Source: Blasia pusilla
Lineage: Eukaryota; Marchantiophyta; Marchantiopsida; Blasiales
Assembly (NCBI GenBank): GCA_050084515.1
Contig: CM114272.1
Location: 48,670,001 to 48,734,000 of the forward strand
Reading direction: 5' to 3'
DNA length: 64,000 bases
Position 1 is the stretch's first letter; each line of letters starts with the position of its first letter. A program made the position numbers and the translations under genes. Positions 39,070 to 50,900 of this stretch are shown here, piece by piece. The notes under the pieces were generated by a model. The model worked only from the letters and a program-made list of their open reading frames with translations, was not told the DNA's origin and searched no databases.

Positions 39070-40395
39070 GTGATCCAGGGCCCTCCAAGAGAGATGGCGA
39101 CCTTAGCAACATTTAGCAGTGCCATCACTTGGCCTAGTGATTTGATTGAGGGACATGTCCATGCAGAGGATACTCTCATTCCTGACATTTCTATGGAGAG
39201 GAGTGTTATGGTAGCCGCATCATTCCGTGGAGGAAAGGTGCCGCTGTGGGGCTCAACTGAGGAGCTTCGACGATTGGCAGATGAGCACGTGCAAACGGCG
39301 TGGAGCGAGGCGTTTGCACCGGAGCATGACGGGTCTGAGGAACCCAAGGTAGCAAGGAGTGCTACGATGACACCCTTGGATACCACACCCATTGTATGGT
39401 GTACCCCGGAGAAGGGTATTCAAGTGCTAGATCTCTTTGGAAGGATTAGCACCGGGTTAGCTGCTGTTTGGCAGGCAGGAGTGCAACTGCAACAGTACCT
39501 ATATGTGAGAGTGATGATGTTGCAAGGCGCGTCTCATTATGACATTTGGTGCAGTTACGCCTACGTTTTCCTGACTTATTGTTTGCGTTCGCGGTACAGG
39601 GGTACCAGAGTTCCCTACCGAGGGATATTTCGTTGCTGGGGATGCAAGACTTAGAGCGGGTAGGGACTATTGATTTGGTCATTGCTGGTTGGCCATGTTA
39701 GGGCCAATCGAGTGTTAGACGAGGCAGCGGGTTGGCTGACACTTGGTCTAGGTTGTTTTGGGAGATGTTGAGGGTCTTACGGCAGTTGCAGGATCACCTG
39801 TTTGGTTCTCTAGGCTACATTCTGGAGAATTTGCCAATCTTAGGAGACTCCAGGTCACGGGTGTTGACGAGTGCTCATCAAGGGTGTGCCTGGATCAGCC
39901 TTGTAGTGTTCTTGGATGCGGCGAGTGTAGGTCCTAGAGCCCATCGCTGCGTCTATGGTGGACCAACTTGGTGCCCCATGCGGTGTTACAGAGGGCGTAT
40001 GTGAGAGTGGAGCCCCCATCCCATTTGTTAGTGGATTCCATAAAGGATCCAGGTCGTCGCTCACAGGCAGTGAGGCACGATCATTGACCATCGTTGACTG
40101 TGGTCAATAGGGTAGGCAGGCCGCGGGCAGCCTTTCCCACGTTTGTGAGTTTTCCCGCTTCTTATGCATACAAGGAAGCCGGTCCTGGCTTGTTTTGGGA
40201 TGACCACGTTCAGAGGTTGGTGGAGCCCAACGCCGACGAGAGAGAGCGGGCGATGGGATTTCTCACAGGAGTGACGGCAGTACCGTAAGTTTCAGAGGCC
40301 TCACGACGCCTTGTCTTGGGTCAGGCGATGAACATGAACTGCTTGACATGGATCTTTAACTTGGGAGTGGCTGAGCAGCGTCGGATGAGATCATG
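39070..40395 (+). pseudogene. Cytosine-5 DNA methyltransferase domain within gypsy Pol
   Basis: Between protease and reverse transcriptase lies a C5-DNA-methyltransferase. Motif I: GIQVLDLFGRISTGLAAVW (39418-39474; the family usually has FSGIGTG). Motif IV: TIDLVIAGWPC then TAG at 39699-39701, where the catalytic Cys survives and the usual Gln codon is the stop. Motif VI: YILENLP (about 39825). Motif VIII: SVGPRAHR (about 39930), then a frameshift. Target-recognition and motif IX region: FPASYAYKEAGPGLFWDDHV, then RERAMGFLTG (40240-40270). Motif X-like: RRLVLGQAMNMNCLTW (about 40308-40355). It would methylate cytosine in DNA. Four or more frames are used, so it is inactive. The linker 39070-39370 belongs to the same polyprotein. 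Confidence 0.85.
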
Positions 40396-40414
40396 ACAGA
40401 TCACAACGGTTGCG

Positions 40415-40700
40415 TTGGTGAGAACCATGCCTACCGAGACGATGGAGGCAGTGGCTGGGGTCGAGACCCGAGGAGATCGACACACGAGGGGAGATCGAGA
40501 GAGATATCCTTGGACTTCTTGGGATGTTTTGCAGGTACTCCAAGAGATGATAGCCACAACATCGAGCGTGGTTCCGGGCACTGCATGTGGAGGAGATCAG
40601 AGTTTGCAGTTGGCTGCAGGAGAGCGGTCAAGTGTTGTTGTTCGAGACGGGGTTGCACCATAGCAACCACCGATATCCGCGCCGGAGAGTCCTACCGTAG
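40415..40700 (+). other. Linker between methyltransferase and reverse transcriptase
   Basis: Open frame 40415-40663 (VAGVETRGDRHTRGDRERYP and following) matches no domain I recognise. It is hydrophilic and probably a spacer of the polyprotein. Confidence 0.45.
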
Positions 40701-40705
40701 TCACG

Positions 40706-41570
40706 ATGGAGACTTGGGAGCCAGATATAGGCCCTAAGTTGACTGGAGGAGAGCCGCGCCGAATACATCAGTTCCTCAGGAGTTATAGGAGCTGCTTTGT
40801 GTTTAGCATGGAGGATTTGGGTACGTTGAAGGGACCGGGGATCCGTATTGAGTTTTCGAGTGATACGCCGATCTTTCAACGATCCTACAAGTACAGTGAT
40901 ATGGAGAGGGCTCTGATCAGAGTAGGAGCCAGGACTTGGTCGAGCAGGACTAGTGGAGATGTTGCATGGGGAGTATGCATCTGCCACTGTCATGCCCGCC
41001 AAGAAGGATGTGCATGGTAATTGGACGGATAGGCGGATGTGTGGGGATTACCGACCTATCAATTGACAGACGAAGTCCGACAGGTATGCCATGTCCACCC
41101 TTGAGGAGATCTTTGATGCGATTGGTCACGCAAAGATCTTCAGTTCATTGGATTTGCAAGCCGGGTACCATCAGCTGCCTATCAGATTGGAGGACATGCG
41201 GAAGACGACATTTTGGGGCATCGATCCTCACGGGAAGGATTGTTTGTATCAGTAGCGGTTCTTACCATTTGGGTTAAAGAACGCCCCGGCTGAGTTTCAG
41301 AGGGTCATGGATAGGATCTTGGCTGGTCAGATTTTGCTAGGTGTTCTATTGATGATATCTTAGTCTTTAGCGCCACAGTTGAGGAGCATGAGCGACATCT
41401 AGAGGAGGTGTTTTGACGATTGCAATTACATGGGCTGAAGCTACATCCAGGAAAGTGCAAGTTCTTCTACAACCAGATTGAGTACTTGGGTCATATAATA
41501 TATCCAGGGGGCCTGGTGTTCAGTAGACGAAGGTAGAAGCTATCTCGCGCATTCCACGCCCTACAAATGT
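40706..41570 (+). pseudogene. Reverse transcriptase of the large gypsy
   Basis: Starts with the pre-RT helix (GPGIRIEFSSDTPIFQR) and then, in shifted frames, MCGDYRPIN, IFSSLDLQAGYHQLPI, FLPFGLKNAPAEFQ and CSIDDILVFSATVEEHERHL. The active-site box usually reads YxDD; here it is SIDD. Next come LKLHPGKCKFF and the connection region IEYLGHIIYPGG. Stops at 41064, 41253 and 41414, plus frameshifts near 41018 and 41330, disable it. It would copy element RNA into DNA in the cytoplasmic particle. The motif order is that of Ty3/gypsy Pol. Confidence 0.85.
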
Positions 41571-41715
41571 GAGCGGTGTTCACGCATTTATGGCATTGGC
41601 AAACTTCTATCGGCGGTACGTCAAGGGATTCAGTTCGATTGCGAAGTCGCTAACCTTGCTGACCAAGGTGGATCACGAATGACATTGGGGGGATGAGCAG
41701 GAGCGAGCATTTCAG

Positions 41716-42093
41716 TTGCTCAAGGATACGTTGACATCCGCGCCCATCTTAAGGAGACCGATCAGGGGGTGTCCTTTCCAGTTGCACACAGATTGGAGCA
41801 TGTTGGGGCTTGGAGCGGTGCTCACCCAACATGATGACGAGGGTAGAGAGTTCATGGTGGCTTACGCTAGCCGCTTGAACAACGCTGCAGAGGCGAAGTA
41901 CAGTTCGTATGAGGGTGAATGCTTGGCTGGAGTATGGGTTGTCGTGCATTTCAGGTGTTACTTATTTGGAAACCCCTTTACCATCATCACTGATCATCAA
42001 CCACTGAAGTGGTTGATGGAGTCTAACAAGCTTACATGGAAGCTTGCGAGATGGGCTATGTTGTTGCATGAGTATGATTTTCAGGTGGTATAA
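41716..42093 (+). pseudogene. RNase H domain of the large gypsy
   Basis: Open frame with LHTDWSMLGLGAVLTQ (first Asp; families usually have TDAS), YASRLNNAAEAKYSSYEGEC (the Glu) and FTIITDHQPLKWLM (the next Asp). It degrades the RNA strand during reverse transcription. Upstream 41570-41700 links it to the RT with FMALANFYRRYVKGFS, normal for gypsy Pol. Confidence 0.85.
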
Positions 42094-42102
42094 AGACTTG
42101 GG

Positions 42103-43280
42103 ATGCTCAACCAAGATGCAGATGGGTTGAGTCGTAACTCATGCCAGAGTCAGCAAGATGCGACTGGAGCTCGATGGCATGGAGAGAGTGATGAGGAGTC
42201 AGTGCTAGGATGGCACGCGTCAGCCTATTTAGGCATGTTGGCTATGGAGAGCCAGAGAGTGGAGACTTCGATGACGAGGTCTAGTGGAGAGTCCTTGAAT
42301 CCCGAGGCCAGTGAGGAGACAACAAGTGGCCGAGATATTCATGATGATGGAGTAGTTTTGGAGTACCTTCGTATTGGTAGTGTTGCGAGCACCGTGGGTG
42401 CCAGAGAGCGGGATCGGATCCTACAGCGGGCTAGACGGTTCCGTTGGGAGGGAACACATGTTTTGAGGGTTTGGGAGGATGGTAGAGTATGCATAGTGCC
42501 GCATCCTTGGCAGAGAGCACGACTAGTGCAGCATGCCCATGAGGAGTTGGGTCACTTTGGGGTGAAGTGGACGTACAACTTGCTCCTGATTCAGTATTGG
42601 TGGCGAGGCATGCAGGCTAACGCTCAATAGTTTGTTGCCAGGTGCATGGTGTGTGATCGGGTCCGAGCATTGTTCAATGCTTTGACTCCACAGTTGCATC
42701 CATTACTGATCATGGGCTTAGGGTATAGATGGAGTTTGGATTTTGCAGGACCTTTGCCTTTGACGGAGCGTCACAGTCGTTATGTGTTGGTGATGGTCGA
42801 GCACTTCTCGGAGTGGATCGAGTTGGTTGCATTTCCTGACAAAGCGAGTGAGGGAGTAGCTTATGCCTTCCTTAACATAGTGTTGAGTCTTTATGGCACA
42901 CTGGTTGAGGTGTTGACGGACCACGGTACTGAGTTTCGCGGTGAGTTCCAGGCCTTGTGTGATCAAGTGCTGATCGACCACCGCACGACTTCGCGAGATC
43001 ATCCCGAGGCGGATGGATTTGCGGAGAGAGTTGTGCAGACGGTGAAGAGGGGTTTACGCAAGTACGGCTTGCAGAGAGGTCACCTGGGAGATTGGGACCT
43101 CTAGTTGCCATGGTTGGTGATGGGATACAGATTCAGCAGGCATGCATCCTTAATGTCTTTTTCACCATACTTGCTACTTTATGGCCGAGAGCCACATTTA
43201 CCTGCAGCCATTCGTCGAGATGCTGGTGAGGTGATGGACCTTGATGACCCAGATGTATGGATGCGAGCATGTTCTTAGAG
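42103..43280 (+). pseudogene. Integrase of the large gypsy
   Basis: The N-terminal zinc-binding part is QHAHEELGHFGVKWTYN with CMVC after a TAG at 42628. The catalytic core in frame 42646-43104 has all three acidic residues: SLDFAGPLP (Asp), VLTDHGTEF (Asp) and AERVVQTVKRGL (Glu). After TAG at 43102 it continues with LLLYGREPHLPA. Integrase joins the DNA copy to the host genome. Frame 42103-42630 also includes the linker from RNase H. The core is the best-preserved stretch of the element. Confidence 0.85.
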
Positions 43281-43287
43281 GGTTGAG

Positions 43288-43776
43288 TTGTTTTGGAGAG
43301 TGATGCCCATGGCGTTCGAGAACTTGGCGATTGCGCAACATCAGGATACGTTGAGGTATGCGACTATTCGGGGTGGTGGTTATCGATCCACTATCCGGAG
43401 GTTTCATCAGGGAGATTATAACTACTTACAACAGACGGCACCGACGACGTTGAATGTGACTGCAAGGCGCACTATCCTGAGAGTGCGTGACGTTTTGCCA
43501 TCCGGTGTTCTCTTGCTGGAGGGACGCGATGGTATGGTATGGAAGGACCATGTGCGTAATTGTGCGCCATGTCACCTTCCTAACATTGATGGTATAGTAG
43601 ATCTGAGCTCAACTATAGTTCATGCAGGCTTGCGTTGTATGTTGTGTGGTTTTGCTCGTGGTGCGGCCACGATGCTAGTCTGTGATGGATGTTTGAGAGG
43701 TTGGCATATGGCATGTCTGACGCCACCTCTCACTAGGGTTCCTCGGGGACGATGGATGTGTCCTAGATGTACATAG
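43288..43776 (+). pseudogene. Integrase C-terminal region with PHD finger
   Basis: Open to its stop. It begins ENLAIAQHQDTLRYATIRGG, passes FHQGDYNYLQQTAPTT and a GPY/F-like LRVRDVLPSGVLLLEGRDG, then NCAPCHLPNIDG. It ends with a PHD finger: CMLCGF ... MLVCDGCLRGWHMACLTPP ... RWMCPRC, a complete Cys4-His-Cys3 pattern (43632-43770). PHD fingers usually read histone H3 tails; here it sits where chromoviral elements have a chromodomain and may direct integration (inference). A second family in this window (50268-50693) has the same end. Confidence 0.85.
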
Positions 43777-43929
43777 AGGAGATACTAGGTAGGTTTTGAT
43801 TCCAAATTTTTATGTGACATGGATGACAAGAAGGCGACTAACGATGGGGCCACATGAGCACCTGGCCTTTCTGCTCTTAGCGTCCTAGAGATGTATGTTA
43901 TGGTAGGTAGTGATAGATGGCTATCTAGA

Positions 43930-44094
43930 GTTAGAGGGACCTAACCACCAGCTAGGGAGGCGATTGAAGATATTTTAGTACTTCTTGTCTCGTTGTTTGG
44001 ATGCCATGAGTTAGCATGGGATTGTGCGTGTTTGTGTGTGTGTGTGTTCGGTGACAACGATGTATGTTGTGTAGCGATGTGTATGCGCACGACA
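43930..44094 (+). repeat. PPT-like tract and inner copy of the LTR end (large gypsy)
   Basis: 43930-43960 reads AGTTAGAGGGACCTAACC and ends in AGGGAGG, shared with the three other elements. 43963-44094 repeats the outermost LTR segment (44596-44722) with about 96% identity apart from TG-run length. It ends in CGCACGACA, then AC, then the LTR start. Confidence 0.8.
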
Positions 44095-44096
44095 AC

Positions 44097-44722
44097 TATC
44101 ACGTCTTTTAGGATAGATCGGTGAGATCTAGTAGAGCGCCTTCTTGAGTAGTGGAGGACAGGCTCAGAAGGTCGAGGATGACATGTTGAGGCCCCAGGAA
44201 ACCTGAGAGAGCAGGTTTCCCCTTCGTTTCGGCTCATTTGGAGCCATATTGAGCAACTTACTATTTTAGGTAAGTACCATTTTGAGTATATGATTTACTT
44301 TCTATTTTTGGTAAGTGGCCCTTGACCTCCTACATTAGGTCAAGAGCCAAGGAGGTGACTTGGGAGAATAGGTTACCATGGAGAGAGTTTGGGAGAGAGG
44401 AGGGGTATACCTCAAGGAGAGAGAGCTTGAGAGCTCATTCTCTCTTTGTTGAACCTCTTGGCATGAGGCGGCGGAGCTATGGTCCCTTGCCTTGTGAGTG
44501 TAACCCAAACCTCTCATTAGGAGAGGGGGTTTGGTTTGACATGAGAGAGAGTGCACACCTTTGAGAGCTATGGTGTGAGATGGTGTAGAGAGAGATTGGA
44601 GATATTTTAGTACTTCTTGTCTCGTTGTTTGGATGCCATGAGTTAGCATGGGATCGTGCATGTTTGTGTGTGTGTTCGGTGACAACGATGTATGTTGTGT
44701 AGCGATGTGTATACGCACGACA
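44097..44722 (+). repeat. 3' LTR of the large gypsy
   Basis: Body 44097-44595 matches the 5' copy. The outer 44596-44722 (TTGGAGATATTTTAG ... CGCACGACA) is absent from the 5' LTR but duplicated at 43963-44094. Confidence 0.8.
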
Positions 44723-44889
44723 TCTTGTTGAACACACTATCGACGGGATAGACCTCAAAGATATTTGCATTCGCAAAACTGCTCTTCAGATCATTGACGA
44801 TGTGAGAAAGAAGTTGGGAAGTTGTGGGCCCTAGAATAGTCTATTGTGCGGACATTTTCGTCTTGGCCGGGAGGGAAAGCCTCACGCAT
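44723..44889 (+). pseudogene. Class III peroxidase exon fragment
   Basis: Directly after the gypsy end the plus strand is open and reads IRKTALQIIDDVRKKLGSCG, then IVYCADIFVLAGRESLTHV. This matches the secretory plant peroxidase segment around VSCADILALAARDSV, helix D, which carries a structural Cys. Peroxidases of this class oxidise phenolics in the cell wall using hydrogen peroxide. The heme-pocket His regions are not present. A GTAAGA follows at 44890, which could be a donor site or the LINE junction. The gene is truncated on both sides by transposons. Confidence 0.6.
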
Positions 44890-45151
44890 GTAAGATATTT
44901 TCATGATGGGCTTGATTGCTTTGGGCTCATTCAATTCTCTGTCTCTCGATACCATTATTGGCTTTTCTTATGGTTTAAGGGGATTGCTCCCGTTCTGAAC
45001 TTGAACTTGAGCCGGGTTCCCAAGCAAGGGGTTCCCTGCAAATAGTTCTTCAGTTCTGCTTTCTCGGGATATACCGTCAAGAGAGAGAGGTCAGACATTT
45101 TCATGGCTTGCTCCATGCTATTCTACTGTAAGCGTTTGCCCACTTCTTTGG

Positions 45152-46316
45152 CTATGGTATCCAGGAATGCTTTCTCATCTTGCTCCCACAGTTCAGGCCT
45201 TGCTGGGAGCTTGGAAGCTTTTTCGTCCAAGATTTGGCATGCTTTACGGGTCTTCTTTGGGTCCAAGTTTTCCCCATCACCTCTTTAGGATAGCGATGGG
45301 AGTCCATTGTCTCCAGCTGCCTCTGCCATTTCAGCTTGGTAATGTCACGTCTATCCTCCAAGGGTTCCACACCTAGTTCTGATCTCACACCAACTCGGGC
45401 TGTTCGTGATGAGGTTGACATCATACCCCGAAATGCCTTCAGCTGTACAGCTTCAAGCCTATCCCTTTGTTTGGTGTTGGCATCCCACTGCTGCCCCGTA
45501 TTCTAGCGAGGGACAAATGGTATGCAAAATGACAGAGCGCTTTACTTCTAATGTGATATTCCGACAGTGTAGGAATCTAGACAGACCGTTCACCTTCATG
45601 TGGCCTTTCTCAGTAGTCTTCTTAATGTGTGCATCCCACATGAAATCTTCCGAGAACTCTATGCCCAGATAGGTGTATGCAGCCACACAGGGGATCTCTT
45701 GTTTGCCCCAATACCACTGTTGGTCTTGGTCCTCCTCCTTGCCATTGAAAATCATCACACCGCACTTCAGTACATTTGCCTCCATGCCCCACATGTCACA
45801 CCAGATTTTGGTCAGGGAGATCATCTCTTGGAGTTTCTCTCCTGTTTCCCCGAGGCCACCAAAGTCATCAGCAAACATTAGGGCATCAACAGAGTTGTTG
45901 CCCACCTGTATGTCTAGTCCACTATCCTCCATTTCTTCCAATAGGGAATTCACAAAAATGTTGAAGAAAGTGGGGGAGAGCGGGCATCCTTGAGCCACTC
46001 CTTGCTTGATGTCGAATGTCCCACTCTTTTGGCCATTCACCAGAACTCTACTCCTTGTGTTTTGGTACATCTTCTCCACCACCCTCCACATTTTTACCCT
46101 CTCAACCCCGCCTCCACAAGCTATAAGATAGCCCGTCACGCCATATAGTGTCGTATGCCTTCTTGAGGTCCAAGAAGAAGCAATAGGTGGGTTTCCCCTT
46201 TTTTTTCCTACCCTGGATAATCTGACTAAAGGTGAAGATGTGATCCACGCATCCTCGGGCTTGCCGGAAGCCAGCATGGCCTTCCTTGATGACAGAATTC
46301 TCCTCCAGGTACACAA
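45152..46316 (-). pseudogene. LINE reverse transcriptase, palm and C-terminal part
   Basis: Frame 46316-45459 holds WRVVEKMYQNTRSRVLVNGQ, GVAQGCPLSPTFFNIFVN and the catalytic box ALMFADDFGG (FADD in place of the common YADD), then AYTYLGIEFSEDFMWD and SVILHTICPSLEYGAAV. It continues in another frame to 45152 (QLKAFRGMMSTSSRTARVGV). A frameshift near 46110 separates it from the upstream RT part. It copies element RNA at the nicked target site. Confidence 0.8.
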
Positions 46317-46866
46317 AGATCCTATTGTTGAGTATATACCAAAGGAGCTTCCCGACTACACTCAGCAATGTAATACCCATGTAGTTTCCATGGTCTTCTC
46401 GCTCACCCTTCTTGAAGAGGTTCACGATGACTCCCACTCGCCATCTTTGTGGGATGACTTCTGCCCGCCAGACTAGGTTGAAGAGACTCACTAGAGAACG
46501 AGCCATGGCAGCATCGCCATACTTCAACAACTCATACACAAGCTCATCACCACCGCCTGCTTTGTGGTTCACAAGTTCTTTGATTGCTGCTCCCACCTCA
46601 GTCAAGGAGAACCAATCGTTATATAGGTTGCCCAGCTCAACCTCATCATCTACCTTCTCCCGTTGTATCTTAACAAAATCCTCCACCACCCTCTTGAAGT
46701 TCAGCTCTTCAAGGGATGTCCGAGCGGGCTTCCTGCCTAACTCCTTATAATGGTCTTCCAACACATGTCGGATTTGTTTAGCCGTGGTCACCATTCCACC
46801 GTCTTTTCTCTTCAAGGCCTTTACGTCATTTTTGACTCTGGCCTTGCTCAATTTTTGCACTTCCAT
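46102..46866 (-). pseudogene. LINE reverse transcriptase, N-terminal part
   Basis: An open frame of 254 residues with KAGGGDELVYELLKYGDAAM, IPQRWRVGVIVNLFKKGERE, NYMGITLLSVVGKLLWYILN, KEGHAGFRQARGCVDHIF and YCFFLDLKKAYDTIWRDGL. These are the ordered RT motifs 0-3 of LINEs, including the first catalytic Asp (FLDLKKAYD). It ends at a frameshift into the next frame. Confidence 0.85.
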
Positions 46867-47024
46867 CTAGAACTTTTTCTGATTCTCAGTGAAATTCTCA
46901 TTGATGGATGAGTATGTCACTTGGTTCAATTTCTTCTTGTGCATGTGCACAAGAAGACAGGTTTCCTTGCGTAGGGCCACATACTCTACCCACAAGGATG
47001 CATCGTCCCTGGCTTTGGCACTTG

Positions 47025-48764
47025 TTACATACGCTTCCCTTCGTTTGGCAATGGCTGCCTTGAGTTCCAAGGACCACCATTTGATGGCTCTGCCAAGATA
47101 TTATCAATTTCGCCAACAAAGACAATCTTGGCGGCATCTGTCACTCCACGCTCCCACCATGCAAGCACCATGTCCACAGTTGTTCTTGTGAACCCAAAGG
47201 TCTTGACAGTAGATGCAATGAAAGTGTCAAATGCCAAGAGATTTTCTTCCAGCTTGCCAATGTACACCTTCTTGTTGCCCTCATCTTGGAAGTCCTCTAT
47301 CCTCCATTTCTTGATCACTCTCTTCACTGGTTTGGTCGAGCATTTTAGCCTTTGCTGCAACTCTGTCCAAATCAATGAATGATCTGATCTTCCAATGTCT
47401 ATCGCATCCACTATGATCTTCCCACTGCGTGTGTAGAGTTCCTCATCCACAGCTATGTAGTCCACAATGGAGCTTTCATTCTCCTTGAAGTTGACCCTAG
47501 TCCAAGCCGGGGAACCCACCTTATGCCTATCATTCAGTGCCATCAGTTGAAGTTCCCTCAACATCATGATCAGCCGTGTGCCATTGCCATTCACTCTCAC
47601 ATCTCCAAACATCCCGATCTTTGCTTGGGAATCGGTGCCTTGCCCCACCTAGCTATTGAAGTCTCCCAACAAGACTATGTTCCCCTTTGTCTGGAACCCA
47701 AGGCAATCATTTTCACACTTTCAAAAGTTGCCTCTATTACATCAACAGATTCACTGTTTGTAGGCATGTAAATACACCCAATATACATATCCCGCGAGTT
47801 GCACTCTGCTTGGACTTTGACCCATATCTTTGTGTTCATACTAAGAGCCTGTCTTGATGATCTCACACCTGTCCACCATGAAGTCTCTCATGAAGAACCC
47901 GACACCCTTCATACCTCTGTTGTTGTCCGTTTGGGTGCTGCACACCTTTCCAAACCATGCATAGTGTGGTACATGGGGTATCTCCATTAACTTGGTTTCC
48001 CAAGTTTCCTGACCACCGCATGTATGTATTTAATTTTTCAGCAAAACTTCAGCAACCTCCAACTGCGTCATTGCATGGGTCAGTCCACAGAAGTTCCAAG
48101 TACCCAAATAGAGACCTGTCACTAAGTGGGTTGGGGGTCGGCATGCATGCTTTTGGCGTAGGTGTGGCTGCTTGCAACATGGAACCTCTTCATGTGCAGG
48201 CTCTTCATCGCTGGTTCCTTGGAGAGCACTAAAGATATTAGGTGTGTAGATCACCAACAATTTTGTGGAGATGGGCCTTTCCTTCAAGCTGGAACCACCC
48301 TCGACTACCATAGCCCTCCAGTTGTAGGCACGTCTCAGTTCTTGAGACACCTGGTTTTTGTGGCGAGCCAAGTATTGGCCTCCTCTACCTTTGATGGATG
48401 CCTTGAAGATACATTGATGGCCATTCATCATCCGAGTAACTCCAGCAGTAGCCAGGAATTCAAAGCCCAAGGTTGCGCACATGATCTTAAATGAGATGAA
48501 GTCTATTGTGGGACGTACACCAAAAATGATCATGTGGAACCATGGTCTCCTCCTATAGACCATATTGAACTCTCTACCCACATCCGAACTGCAGGGGGCC
48601 TTTGATCGTCTCACGTAAACATGCCGGTATTCCCCGCCCAGCTTGGGGATGCTGAGATTTGGTATGCCCCTTTGATAGGTGAATTGATACTCCTCACAAG
48701 CTTGGGAGGACGAAGATATATTGGGCTCAAGGCCGCTGATTATATGTAGAGGTTTTGCAAACAA
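47025..48764 (-). pseudogene. LINE N-terminal ORF and APE-type endonuclease
   Basis: Frame 48764-48030 encodes an N-terminal region I do not recognise (VRPTIDFISFKIMCATLGFE) that runs into LYLGTWNFCGLTHAMTQLEV, the start of an AP-endonuclease-like domain (WNxxG). Further pieces are YIGCIYMPTNSESVDV near 47800 and the frame 47648-47025 with VGSPAWTR, SIVDYIAVDEEL and DIGRSDHSLIWTEL, the SDH catalytic motif. The endonuclease nicks target DNA. Several frameshifts and stops break it. Confidence 0.75.
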
Positions 48765-49000
48765 CTGATTTAGGATCTGAGGAGAATGTTTAAGCTCCCA
48801 AACCGAGAGTCCAGACAGGGACTCGCTGTCCTATTTGTGCGGAGGGGCTGCCTCCAAGTGGTAGGGTGCCCAAAGAGAGCCCGCTTATTACCCCCAAAGA
48901 TCATCACTACCTGCCAAGGTGAACAATCCTGGCATTAAGCTGCAGAGGAGGGCCCGTGAATCCAGCTTCAAAAGAAGGAGAGGTCTCCATTTCTCCAACT

Positions 49001-50741
<1,741 letters not shown>

Positions 50742-50900
50742 TCACAACCTTATTATCAAATTGCCACGACCTGCGATTGTTCTTTTACCTGAACTGAATT
50801 CATATTAGATAGTTGCAGCATCTTTTGAGCTGAGAGGATAAGTAAATATCATGGACTGACTCGTATTTTTTGTCTCCAAGCTGATTTGTTCGTAGTTCTT
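50742..50900 (+). pseudogene. Possible second class III peroxidase fragment
   Basis: Just after the gypsy copy the plus strand reads PYYQIATTCDC, reminiscent of the peroxidase GGPxYxxxxGRRDC turn, and near 50815-50860 AASFELRG, reminiscent of the helix before the distal part of the fold. With the exon at 44723-44889 these would be consecutive pieces of one gene split by the LINE and gypsy insertions. Frames are shifted and stops present; the match is weak. Confidence 0.3.

Larger units (their letters stand above)
34437..44722 (+). mobile_element. Ty3/gypsy retrotransposon encoding a DNA methyltransferase and a PHD finger
   Basis: A 10.3-kb plus-strand element. The terminal repeats share a 500-bp body (34437-34935 and 44097-44595). 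The outer ends are TGTCAAGTC and GCACGACA, flanked by TCTT on both sides (34433-34436, 44723-44726), a likely target duplication. Domain order: leader, gag with two zinc knuckles, aspartic protease, cytosine-5 DNA methyltransferase, reverse transcriptase, RNase H, integrase, GPY/F-like region, PHD finger. The reading frame is broken by at least eight stops and several frameshifts, so this copy is dead, but every domain is recognisable. The 5' and 3' LTRs are not alike throughout: beyond the 500-bp body the 3' copy carries a 130-bp segment that the 5' copy lacks. Confidence 0.9.
44890..49000 (-). mobile_element. LINE with APE-type endonuclease and reverse transcriptase
   Basis: A nearly complete but decayed non-LTR element on the minus strand. 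The N-terminal ORF and endonuclease start are at 48764-48030, endonuclease pieces at 47866-47025, the linker near 47070-46870, reverse transcriptase at 46866-45459, and the C-terminal tail continues to about 44890. Target duplications and poly-A were not identified. It appears to sit in the peroxidase sequence that ends at 44889. Confidence 0.75.

Noticed and set aside
39070-40395. The methyltransferase as a host gene into which the gypsy inserted.
   Set aside because: It shares the protease frame, sits between protease and RT without LTRs around it, and the element's own ends and target repeats lie outside it.
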